DNA of 64,000 nt, taken from the NCBI GenBank assembly GCA_012271135.1, contig JAAXGZ010000045.1, positions 1-64,000 of the forward strand. The letters run 5' to 3'. Position 1 is the first letter of the stretch; each line of letters opens with the position of its first letter. The translations under genes were made by a program, and so were the position numbers. Shown in pieces: positions 29,123-38,836 of this stretch. The notes under the pieces are model-generated. The model was not told the DNA's origin. It worked only from the letters and a program-made list of their open reading frames with translations, and ran no database searches. This DNA is from Caldilineales bacterium (lineage in GTDB: Bacteria > Chloroflexota > Anaerolineae > Caldilineales > Caldilineaceae).

Positions 29123-30480
29123 GTCGTTTCTTCGCCGGCAACCCGGGGCTCGGATACCGTTGCATCCTCGTCCTGGATGTCCGCGTCCTCGGCGTCGTCC
29201 CTCTCTGCGCGCCGGGGGGCGGGTCCGCCAAACCATCGCCTTTGCGGCTTCGGGTCTTCTGGCTCGGCTTCTTCCAGGAATGTCAGGGGCTGATCCAGGA
29301 CCCGGTACCAGGCATAGGTCACAACCAGCTTGGCCGAGGCCATGACCGGTGCGGCGAGCACCGCACCCAGAACCCCGGCCAGCGACGTGCCCATCAACAC
29401 GCTGAGCAGCACCACGACGGGATGCAGACGCAGCGAATTGCCGATGATGCGCGGCACGATGATGTTGCTTTCAATTTGCTGAACCGCAATCACGCACAGG
29501 GTAACCAGCAGCCCGTATTGCACCGTGGTGAGGCCGAAGGCCGTCGAGTCCTGGAACAGGGCCACGAGAATGATCAACGCCGAACTGGCGACCGGCCCGA
29601 TGACCGGCAGGAATTCCAGGGCTCCGGCGGCGAGTGCCAAGCCGAAGGCATTGCTGACGCGGAGCAGGGGAAGCAGGACCGTGTAGACCGCAAACAACAG
29701 GAGCGAAATCAGGATCTGGCCCCGCAGGTAGGCTTTCCAAATCTCGCTGAACCGCCGCCAAAGCGCTTGCAGGTCCTGCTGGATGCTCCGTACCGGCGCC
29801 AGGCTATCGATGTAGCTGCCGACCTTCGGTATGTCGATGATGATGTACAGCGACAGGATCAGGACCAGCAGCGTGACAGCCAGGACGTTGAACGTGCCCT
29901 TGGCGAACCCCGAGGCTGTGACCAGGCTCTGCTGCAGCAGCGGGTTCAGCCACTGCAGGGCCTGGTCGCCGATGGCCCCCAGATTCCACTCCAGTTGCGA
30001 ACCGTCCGGTGAAATCGGTTCCAACCATTGGAGGGAGAACTGTTCCACGAAGCCAAAGCCCGGACGCTGCATAAGGGATTCGACAGTCCCGGCGGCCTGC
30101 GCGGCCCATGATTGAAGGGCTGTTTGCAGCCGTTCCAGGATGGAAGGCAGGGCGTTGTACAGCAGATTGAACTGCTGGATCGACTCTGCAATGAGCCAGA
30201 ACGCGGTCGTGAAGCCCACCACCAGCAGGCCGGCCAAGACCAGTACGGCGGCCGCGGCCCGGTTCAGGAAAGTGTGGCGGGAGATTGCGGTGATCGCCGG
30301 ATGCAGGAGGTAGGCCAGGATTACGGCCAGAACCAGTGGCTGGATCAGGTTGGAGAAGCGCCAGAACATCCAGGCCACGGCAGCCAGGAACAGGAGGGAG
30401 GCCAGCAGCTTGGTGTTGGCCGACCAGGGCACTTCGCGGTCGGCGGGCTGGGTTGGTGCCGGGGCGTTTAGTTCGTCCAC
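29119..30480 (-). CDS. AI-2E family transporter (PerM-like)
   Basis: LAVILAYLLHPAITAISR; FLPVIGPVASSALIILVAL; ESNIIVPRIIGNSLRLHPVVVLLSVL. Confidence 0.92.
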   Translation of the reverse strand: MDELNAPAPTQPADREVPWSANTKLLASLLFLAAVAWMFWRFSNLIQPLVLAVILAYLLHPAITAISRHTFLNRAAAAVLVLAGLLVVGFTTAFWLIAESIQQFNLLYNALPSILERLQTALQSWAAQAAGTVESLMQRPGFGFVEQFSLQWLEPISPDGSQLEWNLGAIGDQALQWLNPLLQQSLVTASGFAKGTFNVLAVTLLVLILSLYIIIDIPKVGSYIDSLAPVRSIQQDLQALWRRFSEIWKAYLRGQILISLLLFAVYTVLLPLLRVSNAFGLALAAGALEFLPVIGPVASSALIILVALFQDSTAFGLTTVQYGLLVTLCVIAVQQIESNIIVPRIIGNSLRLHPVVVLLSVLMGTSLAGVLGAVLAAPVMASAKLVVTYAWYRVLDQPLTFLEEAEPEDPKPQRRWFGGPAPRRAERDDAEDADIQDEDATVSEPRVAGEETT

Positions 30481-30498
30481 GGTCGGGAATGGGGCGAC

Positions 30499-32838
30499 TC
30501 AGGCCGGCTCGAGACCGGCGATCGAATTCAGCACTGTCTTGAGGCCGTGCCGGCGGAACGCGATCGTTACTTCCTCATCCCCGTCGGCGAGCAGTTTGGA
30601 GCCAATCACCTTGCCCGTGCCGAAGATCCGATGCCGCACGTTCATGCCCGCCTTGAACTGCGACACAGCCGGCGCGGCCGGGGTCGGTTCCGCATTGGCC
30701 TCGACCAACGACCAGTCATGGCGTGACGGGCGAAGCCTGTAGGCGTCAGCCTGTCGCCCGCCCAGGGACGAGCCCTGTCCCACTGCGCGCCACTGGGGCC
30801 ACGTTTCGCGGATGAGGAGGCCGGGGTCGATCTCGTTCAGGAACCGGCTTTCCCGGTAGCGCATGGTGCGTCCACTGACAAAGCGCTGGTCGGCCCGGGT
30901 TAGGAACAGCAGCCGTTCGGCCCGGGTAATTCCGACATAGAGGAGCCGTCGTTCCTCTTCGATGTCTTCCCGGTCACCGGAATCGCGGGCGCGGAAGTGA
31001 GGCAACAGATCCTCGTCCACACCCGGGATGTAGACAACCGGATATTCAAGCCCCTTGGCGTTGTGCAGGGTCATGAGCGTGATCTTCGGCTCGTCGCCGT
31101 CCCGTTCGTCCGCCGCGGAAATCAGGCTGACGTGCTCCAGAAACAGCTCCACCGGATTGAGGGCCAGCTCCTCCGCATCGCTCTCCGGTTCGAATTCCGA
31201 GGCCAGGCCCACCAGTTCGTCCAGGTTTTCGAGACGGTGTTCGTCTTGCTCGCCGGATGCCACCAGCCGCGCGCGGTACCCGGACGATTCGAGGACATCG
31301 GCCAGAAAAAGGCCGGCATCGATGGTGAGGTCCTCGGTGTACAGCCGTTCCCGCCACTCGGCAGTCAGACTCTCGAATTCCTGCAGGCTGCGCAGAGCAC
31401 GCCCCGTGAACGGCGACGGGTGCCGTTCCCAGACATCCGGAGCCATGTGCGCCACTGCTTCGGGCCCGCGGCAGGCTACCGTCAGGGCGTCGGAGATGGA
31501 GAGTCCCCACCGGTTCCGGCACTCGATCAGTCGCGCCAGGGTTTTCGCCCCAATTCCGCGCGCCGGCTTGTTGATGATGCGCGCCAGCGCCAGGGCATCC
31601 AGCGGGTTGACCAAAAAACGCAGGAACGCCAGGGCGTCCTTGATCTCGGCCCGGTCGTAGAACCGCACGGCGCCAATCAGGCGATAGGCGATGCGATGGT
31701 TCAGGAAAGCTTCCTCCAGGGCCCGGCTGAGCGCATGCGTGCGGTACATCACCGCGATGTCCTCATGTCCGAACGCTCCGTCGCGCAGCAGGCTGGCGGT
31801 GCTGCGGGCGATCCAGTCGGCTTCCGAGTCGCCACCAGCGGCGTCCACGAGCACCACCTGCTGGCCGTCGGGATTGCCTGTGAACAGTTCCTTGTGGGTG
31901 CGTCCGCGATTGTGCTGGATCAGGCTGTTGGCCACGTCCAGGATTTGCTGCGTGCTGCGGTAGTTTTCCTCCAGCACGACAGTTCGGAGCGATGGAAAGT
32001 CTCGTCGCAGCCGGGCCATGTTGCGGCGATTGGCACCGCGGAACGCGTAAATCGACTGGTCCTCGTCGCCCACCACGAACAGGCTCTGCAACGAATCCGG
32101 ATAGGCGGCCAGCAGCTTCACCAGTTCGTACTGGATCCCGTTGGTGTCCTGGAATTCGTCGACCAGAACGTGGGACCAACGGGCGCGGTACCGGTCCAGC
32201 ACATCCCGGTTGCCGCGGAACAGCCGCAGCGCGTGCAGCAGGAGATCGTCGAAGTCCAGGGCGTTGTTGGCCCTCAGGGCCTTTTCGTAGTCTGCATAGA
32301 TCGGGGCAAGGCGGACGTCGAGGACCGAGGAGGCTTGGGCCGCGAACTCCGATGCGGTCAGGCTCCGGTCCTTGGCTCGGCTGATGTCGGCCAGCACGGC
32401 AAATTCGTTGTCCGAGGCCGCTCGGGAGGCGAGGATTTCCTTGATGACCGATTTCTGGTCGTCGGCATCGACGATGATCCAGTTGCGCTCGTACGGCGTA
32501 TGTTCGTATTCCACGCGCAGGATGCGGGCGCAGATGGAGTGGAACGTGCCGATGGCCATGGGACGGCGCCACCCGAAGCCGAGCTCGTCCTGGTCCTGGG
32601 ACTCGAGCAATTCGAGGGCACGCTGCCGCATCTCGCCGGCAGCCTTGTTGGTGAAGGTTACGGCCAGGATGCGGTTGCGAGCGACGTCCAGTTCCTGAAC
32701 CAGCCAGGCAATCCGATGGGTCAGGACCCGGGTCTTGCCCGAGCCCGGACCGGCCATGATCTGGGCCGGTCCGATGGGTAGCGAGACCGCTTCGCGCTGG
32801 GCGGTGTTCAGCTTGGCGAGCAGTGGATGAGGGGTCAC
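30499..32838 (-). CDS. UvrD/PcrA-type ATP-dependent DNA helicase
   Basis: LNTAQREAV; AGPGSGKTRVLTHRIAWL; VDEFQDTNGIQYEL; EENYRSTQQIL; LMTLHNAKGLEYPVVYIPGVDEDLLPH. Confidence 0.95.
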   Translation of the reverse strand: MTPHPLLAKLNTAQREAVSLPIGPAQIMAGPGSGKTRVLTHRIAWLVQELDVARNRILAVTFTNKAAGEMRQRALELLESQDQDELGFGWRRPMAIGTFHSICARILRVEYEHTPYERNWIIVDADDQKSVIKEILASRAASDNEFAVLADISRAKDRSLTASEFAAQASSVLDVRLAPIYADYEKALRANNALDFDDLLLHALRLFRGNRDVLDRYRARWSHVLVDEFQDTNGIQYELVKLLAAYPDSLQSLFVVGDEDQSIYAFRGANRRNMARLRRDFPSLRTVVLEENYRSTQQILDVANSLIQHNRGRTHKELFTGNPDGQQVVLVDAAGGDSEADWIARSTASLLRDGAFGHEDIAVMYRTHALSRALEEAFLNHRIAYRLIGAVRFYDRAEIKDALAFLRFLVNPLDALALARIINKPARGIGAKTLARLIECRNRWGLSISDALTVACRGPEAVAHMAPDVWERHPSPFTGRALRSLQEFESLTAEWRERLYTEDLTIDAGLFLADVLESSGYRARLVASGEQDEHRLENLDELVGLASEFEPESDAEELALNPVELFLEHVSLISAADERDGDEPKITLMTLHNAKGLEYPVVYIPGVDEDLLPHFRARDSGDREDIEEERRLLYVGITRAERLLFLTRADQRFVSGRTMRYRESRFLNEIDPGLLIRETWPQWRAVGQGSSLGGRQADAYRLRPSRHDWSLVEANAEPTPAAPAVSQFKAGMNVRHRIFGTGKVIGSKLLADGDEEVTIAFRRHGLKTVLNSIAGLEPA

Positions 32839-32844
32839 GACGAA

Positions 32845-33522
32845 TCAAGGCGTTTGGCAACAGGCGCGCCCGGTGAGTCTGACACAGACGGCACCGAAGT
32901 CCCTTGAAACGGGCCAACCTGCCTCGTCCCGCAACAGGTGCAGTAGATCGTGCACGGGCATGCCCATCACACTGGCTGCGCAGCCGTCTAGGCGCGCCAC
33001 GGGATTGAAGTCCCGGTCTTGTAGGGCATATCCTCCGGCTTTGTCGAACGGATCGCCGGTCCGGACGTACCGGTCGATGTCCGCGTCCGTGTAGTTGCGC
33101 AGGGTCAGTCGGGACACGTGCACCCCCGTCCGCCGTCTCCCGGTGTGGAAGTTGAGCAGGCAGTAGCCTGTGCAAACTTCGTGCGGTCCGGTACGCAGCC
33201 GGCGCAGGAACGATTTCGCCTCAAGGGCGTCTTTCGGCTTCCCCAGAATGTCGTCCGCATGCACCACGGTGGTGTCCAGGCCCAGCAACAGGGCCGGCTC
33301 GGCCAACGGATTGCTTGGCAGGTTCGTCCGGGCCGTTTCCGCCTTCAGGGACGCCAGCCGCAGGGCCATGCAATCCGGGGTTTCGTTGGGCAGGGGCGAT
33401 TCGTCCACATCCGCCGGGTGGAGGCGGACCGGAAGTTCCAATGCCCTGAGAAACGCCTGTCGCCGAGGACTCGCCGAGGCAAGGATTAGGGTTCCGCCCC
33501 GGGAAGTGGTGTCCGAAGCCAT
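32845..33522 (-). CDS. maf: Maf-like nucleoside triphosphate pyrophosphatase
   Basis: LILASASPRRQAFLRAL; LGLDTTVVHADDILGKPKD; GGYALQD. Confidence 0.92.
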   Translation of the reverse strand: MASDTTSRGGTLILASASPRRQAFLRALELPVRLHPADVDESPLPNETPDCMALRLASLKAETARTNLPSNPLAEPALLLGLDTTVVHADDILGKPKDALEAKSFLRRLRTGPHEVCTGYCLLNFHTGRRRTGVHVSRLTLRNYTDADIDRYVRTGDPFDKAGGYALQDRDFNPVARLDGCAASVMGMPVHDLLHLLRDEAGWPVSRDFGAVCVRLTGRACCQTP

Positions 33523-33721
33523 AGAGAGTGTTTCCATAGGATTTGATGTCGTGTGGCGGACACGGCGGCCGCCGCCGGGAACATGCTGGAATGCGGGCAC
33601 TTGAATCGTGCACTGCCCGAAGGCTCAAAGTACAATTGGGAGGCCTCCATCGCCTTTGAGGCCGCATGTCCGGGCACATTCGCGGCGGTCCGGATTCCCC
33701 CAACACCAGGTTCCTCAACAC

Positions 33722-34747
33722 ATGGCGTCTACTTCTGTTGTCCAGGAAGCGGTTACGCGCACGGCCATCATCGGATGCGGAGGCATGGCCCGCAACCATC
33801 TCCGTTCCATTCTGGAAGATCCCCGGGGCACACATATCAGCGTCGTGTGCGAACCCATGGCCGAGAATTACGAGTTGACCTGTGAGCTGTTTGAAGCAGC
33901 CGGGGTCGCGGTCCCCGAGAACGTGCCGGATCTGGATGCGATGCTGGAAGGGCATGCAGCTGATCTGGATGCCGTCTTCATCGTCACCCCCCATGCCATG
34001 CACCACGACCACGTCGTGGCCAGTCTCGACGCGGGGTTGGACGTCCTGGTCGAAAAGCCCATGGTGGTGAGCAAGGAGGAAGCCGAACGCGTCATTGCCA
34101 AGCGGGATGAAACCGGCAAATTGGTGACCGTGGCTTTCCAGGGCAGCCTGTCGCCGCAAATCCGGTGGGCTTCCGAACAGTTGCACGACGGGCCCTACGG
34201 CCGCGTGCTGGCCATCAGTGGCACCGTGTGGCAGAGCTGGAAAGGGTTGGCGGATGGCCGCTGGCGCCTTGATCCACACGTATCCGGCGGCGGGTTCATG
34301 TTCGACACCGGTGCCCACCTGATGAACACGATTGCCGATCTGGCCGGCGAGGACTTCGTGGAGGTGGCTGCCTGGCTCAACAACGACGACATGGCCGTTG
34401 ACATCATGGCGGCGGCTATGGGGCGTTTGCAGTCCGGGACCTTCGTGACCATCCACGGGTGCGGCAATGCAGTCAAGAGTTGCAGTTCCACAATCCACAT
34501 CTTCGCCGAGAAGGCGCACCTCAAGGCGTGCATGTGGGGACGCTGGGTGGAAGTTCAGGAGGACGGCGACGAGGACTTCCGGCGCGTGGAGCTGCCGGCC
34601 ATGCGGACGGCTTGGCATCGGTTCCTGGACGTGCGGGCCGGCCGCATCGAGAATCCGTCGCCTCCCGAAGTTGGCTTGCGGATGCTGAGACTATGGGATG
34701 CCATCAAGGAATCAGCCGCCCGAAATGGCCAGGTGGTCCCTTGTTGA
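33722..34747 (+). CDS. Gfo/Idh/MocA family oxidoreductase
   Basis: [64 protein letters not shown]. Confidence 0.95.
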   Translation: MASTSVVQEAVTRTAIIGCGGMARNHLRSILEDPRGTHISVVCEPMAENYELTCELFEAAGVAVPENVPDLDAMLEGHAADLDAVFIVTPHAMHHDHVVASLDAGLDVLVEKPMVVSKEEAERVIAKRDETGKLVTVAFQGSLSPQIRWASEQLHDGPYGRVLAISGTVWQSWKGLADGRWRLDPHVSGGGFMFDTGAHLMNTIADLAGEDFVEVAAWLNNDDMAVDIMAAAMGRLQSGTFVTIHGCGNAVKSCSSTIHIFAEKAHLKACMWGRWVEVQEDGDEDFRRVELPAMRTAWHRFLDVRAGRIENPSPPEVGLRMLRLWDAIKESAARNGQVVPC

Positions 34748-34799
34748 TGTTTCCACACCCATTTTTCCTTCGATCACGGCTCCATGGAGGCCGGTCACA

Positions 34800-35579
34800 A
34801 TGAGAGTAACCATTTGGAACGAATACCGTCACGAAAGAGTGCACGCGGAGATTGCGGCCCTCTATCCCGACGGGATGCACGCCGCCATCAAGAATGGCTT
34901 GGCCGATCACGGCATCACCAATGTGGGCACGGCGACGTTGGACGAGCCGGAACACGGGCTGACGGACGAGGTCCTGGAGTCCACGGACGTCATGCTTTGG
35001 TGGGGTCACATGGCCCACCACGAGGTCGACGACGGCATTGTCGACAAGGTGCAGAAGCGGGTACTTGAAGGGATGGGGTTGATCGTGCTCCACTCCGGGC
35101 ATTTCTCGAAGATCTTCCGCAAGCTGATGGGTACCTCGTGCAGTTTGCGCTGGCGCGAGGCCAGCGAGCGGGAGCGGATCTGGGTTGTGCGGCCCGGCCA
35201 TCCAATTGCCCGGGGTTTGCCGCCCTACTTCGAAATTCCCCAGTGCGAGATGTACGGGGAACTATTCGACATCCCGCAGCCGGACGAACTGGTGTTTGTC
35301 AGCTGGTTTGAGGGCGGCAACGTGTTCCGCAGCGGTTGCTGCTTCCACCGCGGGAACGGCAAGATCTTCTACTTCCGCCCCGGACACGAGACCTTCCCGA
35401 TCTACACCCAACCGGAAATCCATCGGGTGTTGGCCAACGCGGTGCAGTGGGCGGCCCCCGTGGCGGGACCGGCCTACCCCTACTCGCAGAAGGGCTCCAC
35501 GCGTCCGGTTGCCATCAACGAGCGGGAAGCGCTCGAACCCATCGGCGCGGCCTCGGACGAGCGGGTGCGCGTCGGCTGA
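34800..35579 (+). CDS. ThuA-domain protein
   Basis: [58 protein letters not shown]. Confidence 0.9.
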   Translation: MRVTIWNEYRHERVHAEIAALYPDGMHAAIKNGLADHGITNVGTATLDEPEHGLTDEVLESTDVMLWWGHMAHHEVDDGIVDKVQKRVLEGMGLIVLHSGHFSKIFRKLMGTSCSLRWREASERERIWVVRPGHPIARGLPPYFEIPQCEMYGELFDIPQPDELVFVSWFEGGNVFRSGCCFHRGNGKIFYFRPGHETFPIYTQPEIHRVLANAVQWAAPVAGPAYPYSQKGSTRPVAINEREALEPIGAASDERVRVG

Positions 35580-35593
35580 TCCCGGAACAAACG

Positions 35594-35624
35594 GCAAACC
35601 CGTCGGCAACGCCGACGGGTTTGC
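35594..35624 (+). terminator. Strong hairpin terminator after the ThuA gene
   Basis: GCAAACCCGTCGGC-AAC-GCCGACGGGTTTGC, perfect 14-bp stem. Confidence 0.85.
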
Positions 35625-35655
35625 GGTCTTGGACCTGACGCTTCAACCGGTTAGG

Positions 35656-35729
35656 CACCTCCTGTAGGACTCGAACCCACGACCCGCTGCTTAGAAGGCA
35701 GCTGCTCTATCCAGCTGAGCTAAGGAGGC
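35656..35729 (-). tRNA. tRNA-Arg(TCT)
   Basis: Cloverleaf by eye: acceptor GCCTCCT/AGGAGGT, anticodon arm GCTGC-CTTCTAA-GCAGC, T arm GTGGGTTCGAGTCCTAC. Confidence 0.93.
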
Positions 35730-35837
35730 TGGCGGCGGGATTGTACACCAGCGCCGAGACCGAGAATCCGGTGCCTGCATGAAGGGGACGGCCGGCCGCG
35801 CTCCGAACCCGGACATCTCCGGGTTGTGCAGACGATT

Positions 35838-35878
35838 CTGACACAGATCTGGCACAGGCCTGACACAGTTCCTGCACG
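35838..35878. repeat. 11-bp phased direct repeats (CTGRCACAG x3 plus a degenerate fourth)
   Basis: CTGACACAGAT / CTGGCACAGGC / CTGACACAGTTC / CTGCACG starting at 35838, 35849, 35860 and 35872. Confidence 0.75.
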
Positions 35879-35927
35879 CCCAGGACAGACACTTCCCTTG
35901 ACGATTGAGGCACAAAGGGGAAGTCAC

Positions 35928-36134
35928 ATGTCCGAATTGATAACAACCTTGGCGCTGGGAATGATGAGCAAGGGAGTGTTCGTGTATCGAGAGCCCACCC
36001 AGGAGGCGGTGCGGTCAACAGTCTCGCCCTTCCGGGTCTGGCTGGGTTCCGTCCTGATCGCTCTGGGGCGGCGTGTTCAGCCGAATCCGAATACCCGCAC
36101 CCATTGGGCAGGCATGCGCGAAGCAGCTCTATGA
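35928..36134 (+). CDS. Small hypothetical protein (68 aa)
   Basis: ATG preceded by AAAGGGGAA; MSELITTLALGMMSKGVFVYREPTQ...; lies between phased repeats and a terminator. Confidence 0.5.
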   Translation: MSELITTLALGMMSKGVFVYREPTQEAVRSTVSPFRVWLGSVLIALGRRVQPNPNTRTHWAGMREAAL

Positions 36135-36159
36135 GCCATTCCGGCGCACAGTGTGAAGA

Positions 36160-36185
36160 GAACCGCTCCCGATCGGGAGCGGTTC
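36160..36185. terminator. Terminator hairpin between the small ORF and the PFK gene
   Basis: GAACCGCTCCCGATCGGGAGCGGTTC, perfect 26-bp palindrome between convergent genes. Confidence 0.75.
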
Positions 36186-36225
36186 TTGATTCCGGGGTTC
36201 CAATGTCGATGCCAACGGCGGCAAT

Positions 36226-37383
36226 CTAATACAGGAACATGGGCAGACCGAACGGATTCTTCATCTCCGGCCTGTAGGTCTCCACGTTGTAGAGCCGGTT
36301 CACATCGACGCACCGCGTACCCTTGGTCACTTCGCCCATGTCGATGTGGGTGAACCGGCCGTCGCGGAGGGCCACCATTCTTCCGCTTTGACCCTGGAGC
36401 AACAGATCCGCCGCCATGTGGCCGTAGGTGCGCGAAACCAGCAGGTCCAAGGCATCCGGTGCCCCCGTGCGCATCAGGTAGGCCAGCTTCTGGTTGATGA
36501 TCCCGAACCCCGTGTGTTCCTCGATCATGGCTCCCACCACCTCTCCAATGCCGCCCAGCTTGCGGTGGCCGAAGGCATCGGCCTGGCCCGACTCGATAAT
36601 CTCGCCGCCCTCCACCGTGGCGCCTTCGCTGATCACCACCATGGCGTAGTTGCTGGGGTTGCGGTTCCAGTCCTCGGTGACGAGTGCCATGAGTCGGTCC
36701 GGGTTGAAGGGTACCTCGCAGATTAGGGCGCGGTCGGCATCCGCCACATAGCTGCTGAGCAGGGCCGTCTCGCCCGAGTTGCGGCCGAAGAGTTCGATCA
36801 CAGCGACGCGTTCGTGGGAGCCGGCGCTGGTGCGCAGGTTGGTGATGAACTCGGCGCTGCGCGTGACCGCGGTGCTGAAGCCCATGCAGTAGTCGGTGCC
36901 ATAGACATCGTTGTCCATGGTCTTGGGACAAGCCACAATCTGGACTCCTTCCGCGTGCAAGCGCCCGCCGTAGCCCAGGGTGTCATCGCCCCCGATCGGG
37001 ACCAGGGTTTCCACGCCCAGTGCGTCCAGGTTCTTGATCACCGTGGAGGTGAAGTCGTAGGTGCCCCCGCCGTTGTCCGTGGCATCGCCCGCCGACAGGT
37101 GTTCCGGGATCGCGCCGGCCTTGACCTTGCCCGGATTGGTCCGGCTGGAGTGCAGGAATGTGCCACCGGTGCGATCGATTGTGCGGACGGCCTCCGCGTC
37201 AAGGCTGTAGGTGTGGTGGGCGACCGACTCCGGGTCGTCGGGATTGATCTCCAGGGGGCCGGCCCATCCGCGGCGGAACCCGACCACTTCGTGTCCCGCT
37301 TCCGTCATCCGGGTCACGATGGACTTGATGCACGGATTCAGACCGGGAACGTCGCCGCCGCCTGTCAGGATGCCCAGTTTCAT
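36226..37383 (-). CDS. 6-phosphofructokinase, predicted PPi-dependent type
   Basis: [57 protein letters not shown]. Confidence 0.9.
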   Translation of the reverse strand: MKLGILTGGGDVPGLNPCIKSIVTRMTEAGHEVVGFRRGWAGPLEINPDDPESVAHHTYSLDAEAVRTIDRTGGTFLHSSRTNPGKVKAGAIPEHLSAGDATDNGGGTYDFTSTVIKNLDALGVETLVPIGGDDTLGYGGRLHAEGVQIVACPKTMDNDVYGTDYCMGFSTAVTRSAEFITNLRTSAGSHERVAVIELFGRNSGETALLSSYVADADRALICEVPFNPDRLMALVTEDWNRNPSNYAMVVISEGATVEGGEIIESGQADAFGHRKLGGIGEVVGAMIEEHTGFGIINQKLAYLMRTGAPDALDLLVSRTYGHMAADLLLQGQSGRMVALRDGRFTHIDMGEVTKGTRCVDVNRLYNVETYRPEMKNPFGLPMFLY

Positions 37384-37492
37384 AACATGTCTCCGCAAAT
37401 GGTGTCGGCCGGCGCCTCCAACAGGCATCCGATTCGGTCCGATTCTAATTCAGGATGGCGCCGCAGGCCCCGAATCGGGCCGCGCGCAGCGA

Positions 37493-38671
37493 TCATCCGA
37501 AGATCTGGTGCTGTCTCAATGCCATCCGGTAGAAGCCCACCAGTTGATCCATTGTGCTGCGCCAGTCCTGGCGCAAGGCGTGTTGCCAGCCGGCTTCGGC
37601 AAAGGATTGCAGGAGGGATCGGTTGTCCTTCATCTGTTTGACCTGTTCGCGTATTTCGCCCGGGTTCTCCGGGTCGAACAGCAATCCGTTGCGGTTGTGC
37701 GCAACCGTGTCCGTGATGCCACCCCTGCGGGCGGCAATCACGGGCAGGCGGCAGGCCATCGCTTCCAGGGCCACAAGGCCAAACGTTTCGGTTGTGGACG
37801 GAAAGACAAACAGGTCCGCGGCGCGATAGGCCTCAACCAGGTCCTGGCCGTAACGGTAGCCGGTGAAGGCAGTGGGGGTTCCCGCGTACCAGGCCCTGAG
37901 TTCGGCATGGCTGGGACCGTCGCCGACGAGTGCCAGGCGCAGGCCCTTCATCGGAAACAGCCGGTCGCGCAGTCCGAACAGGCCTTTTTCGGGCGCGTGG
38001 CGACCCACGTTGAGGACCAGGAAGTCGTCGGGATGTCCCTGTGTCAGTTCCTCGCGCATCTTCGGATCGACAGGGCCGGCGCTGAACAGGTCGGTGTCGA
38101 TGCCGCGTCGCCACCAGCGGACTCTGCTGATGCCCTGTCGCCTTAGGTCGTCGCGCAGGACGCTGGAGGGGCAGACCGTCAGGGTGGCTTGGTTGTGCAG
38201 GTAGGTTGCGTATCGCCTCAGGAACCCGGTCAGGAAGCCTTGGCCGTAAAAAGCCGCATACCGCGCGATGTCCGTGTGATAGGAGGCCAACACCGGGATC
38301 CCCAGCCGGCGCGCCATGCGCATGCCGAACGGTCCCAGCACGAACGGGTGCAGGACATGCACCAAGTCGGGCTGGAACTGGCGCAACGTCCGGAACGAAT
38401 CCGATCGGGGAAAGTTGAACTTCAGTTCCGTGTAGTACGGGGCGGTGATGCCGTTGACCGGTACAACCCGAAAGCCGGCGAACTCGCTGGGACCGCCGGA
38501 AGGCGCAAACAGGATGGCTTCGTGTCCCTCGGAAGCCAGGTATCGGAGGAGCAGCTGCAGGATGTTGACCACCCCGTCGATCTTGGGCAGGAATGTTTCG
38601 GTAAAGAGCCCGATCCGCAAGCGATGCGGTTGGTCCGGCTTGGATTCGGATGGACTTCTGTGTGCTACCAT
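37493..38671 (-). CDS. sqdX: GT4 glycosyltransferase, SqdX-like
   Basis: LRIGLFTETFLPKIDGVVN; FAPSGGPSEFAG; ASYHTDIARYAAFYG; WRRGIDTDLFSAG; ETFGLVALEAMACRLPVIAARRGGITD; divergent neighbour is sqdB. Confidence 0.8.
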   Translation of the reverse strand: MVAHRSPSESKPDQPHRLRIGLFTETFLPKIDGVVNILQLLLRYLASEGHEAILFAPSGGPSEFAGFRVVPVNGITAPYYTELKFNFPRSDSFRTLRQFQPDLVHVLHPFVLGPFGMRMARRLGIPVLASYHTDIARYAAFYGQGFLTGFLRRYATYLHNQATLTVCPSSVLRDDLRRQGISRVRWWRRGIDTDLFSAGPVDPKMREELTQGHPDDFLVLNVGRHAPEKGLFGLRDRLFPMKGLRLALVGDGPSHAELRAWYAGTPTAFTGYRYGQDLVEAYRAADLFVFPSTTETFGLVALEAMACRLPVIAARRGGITDTVAHNRNGLLFDPENPGEIREQVKQMKDNRSLLQSFAEAGWQHALRQDWRSTMDQLVGFYRMALRQHQIFG

Positions 38672-38836
38672 GCCGACTGCCTCAACGAGGTTTAGCCTGT
38701 CCTGCGGGGAGTGTCCGGACCGCCTTGCCGGACCCGCGCGGCGCAGGGCATGAGCCAACCTGCCCGGATGATGAGACTGCCCTTTCCGCCTCGCAGCCCC
38801 CTTCCCGGAACCGAGTACGCAGCAAGTAAGGGATTC

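Noticed and set aside
30997-32781. 594-aa plus-strand ORF opposite the UvrD/PcrA helicase
   Set aside because: The helicase on the minus strand has all the canonical motifs; the opposite frame is a GC-skew artefact.
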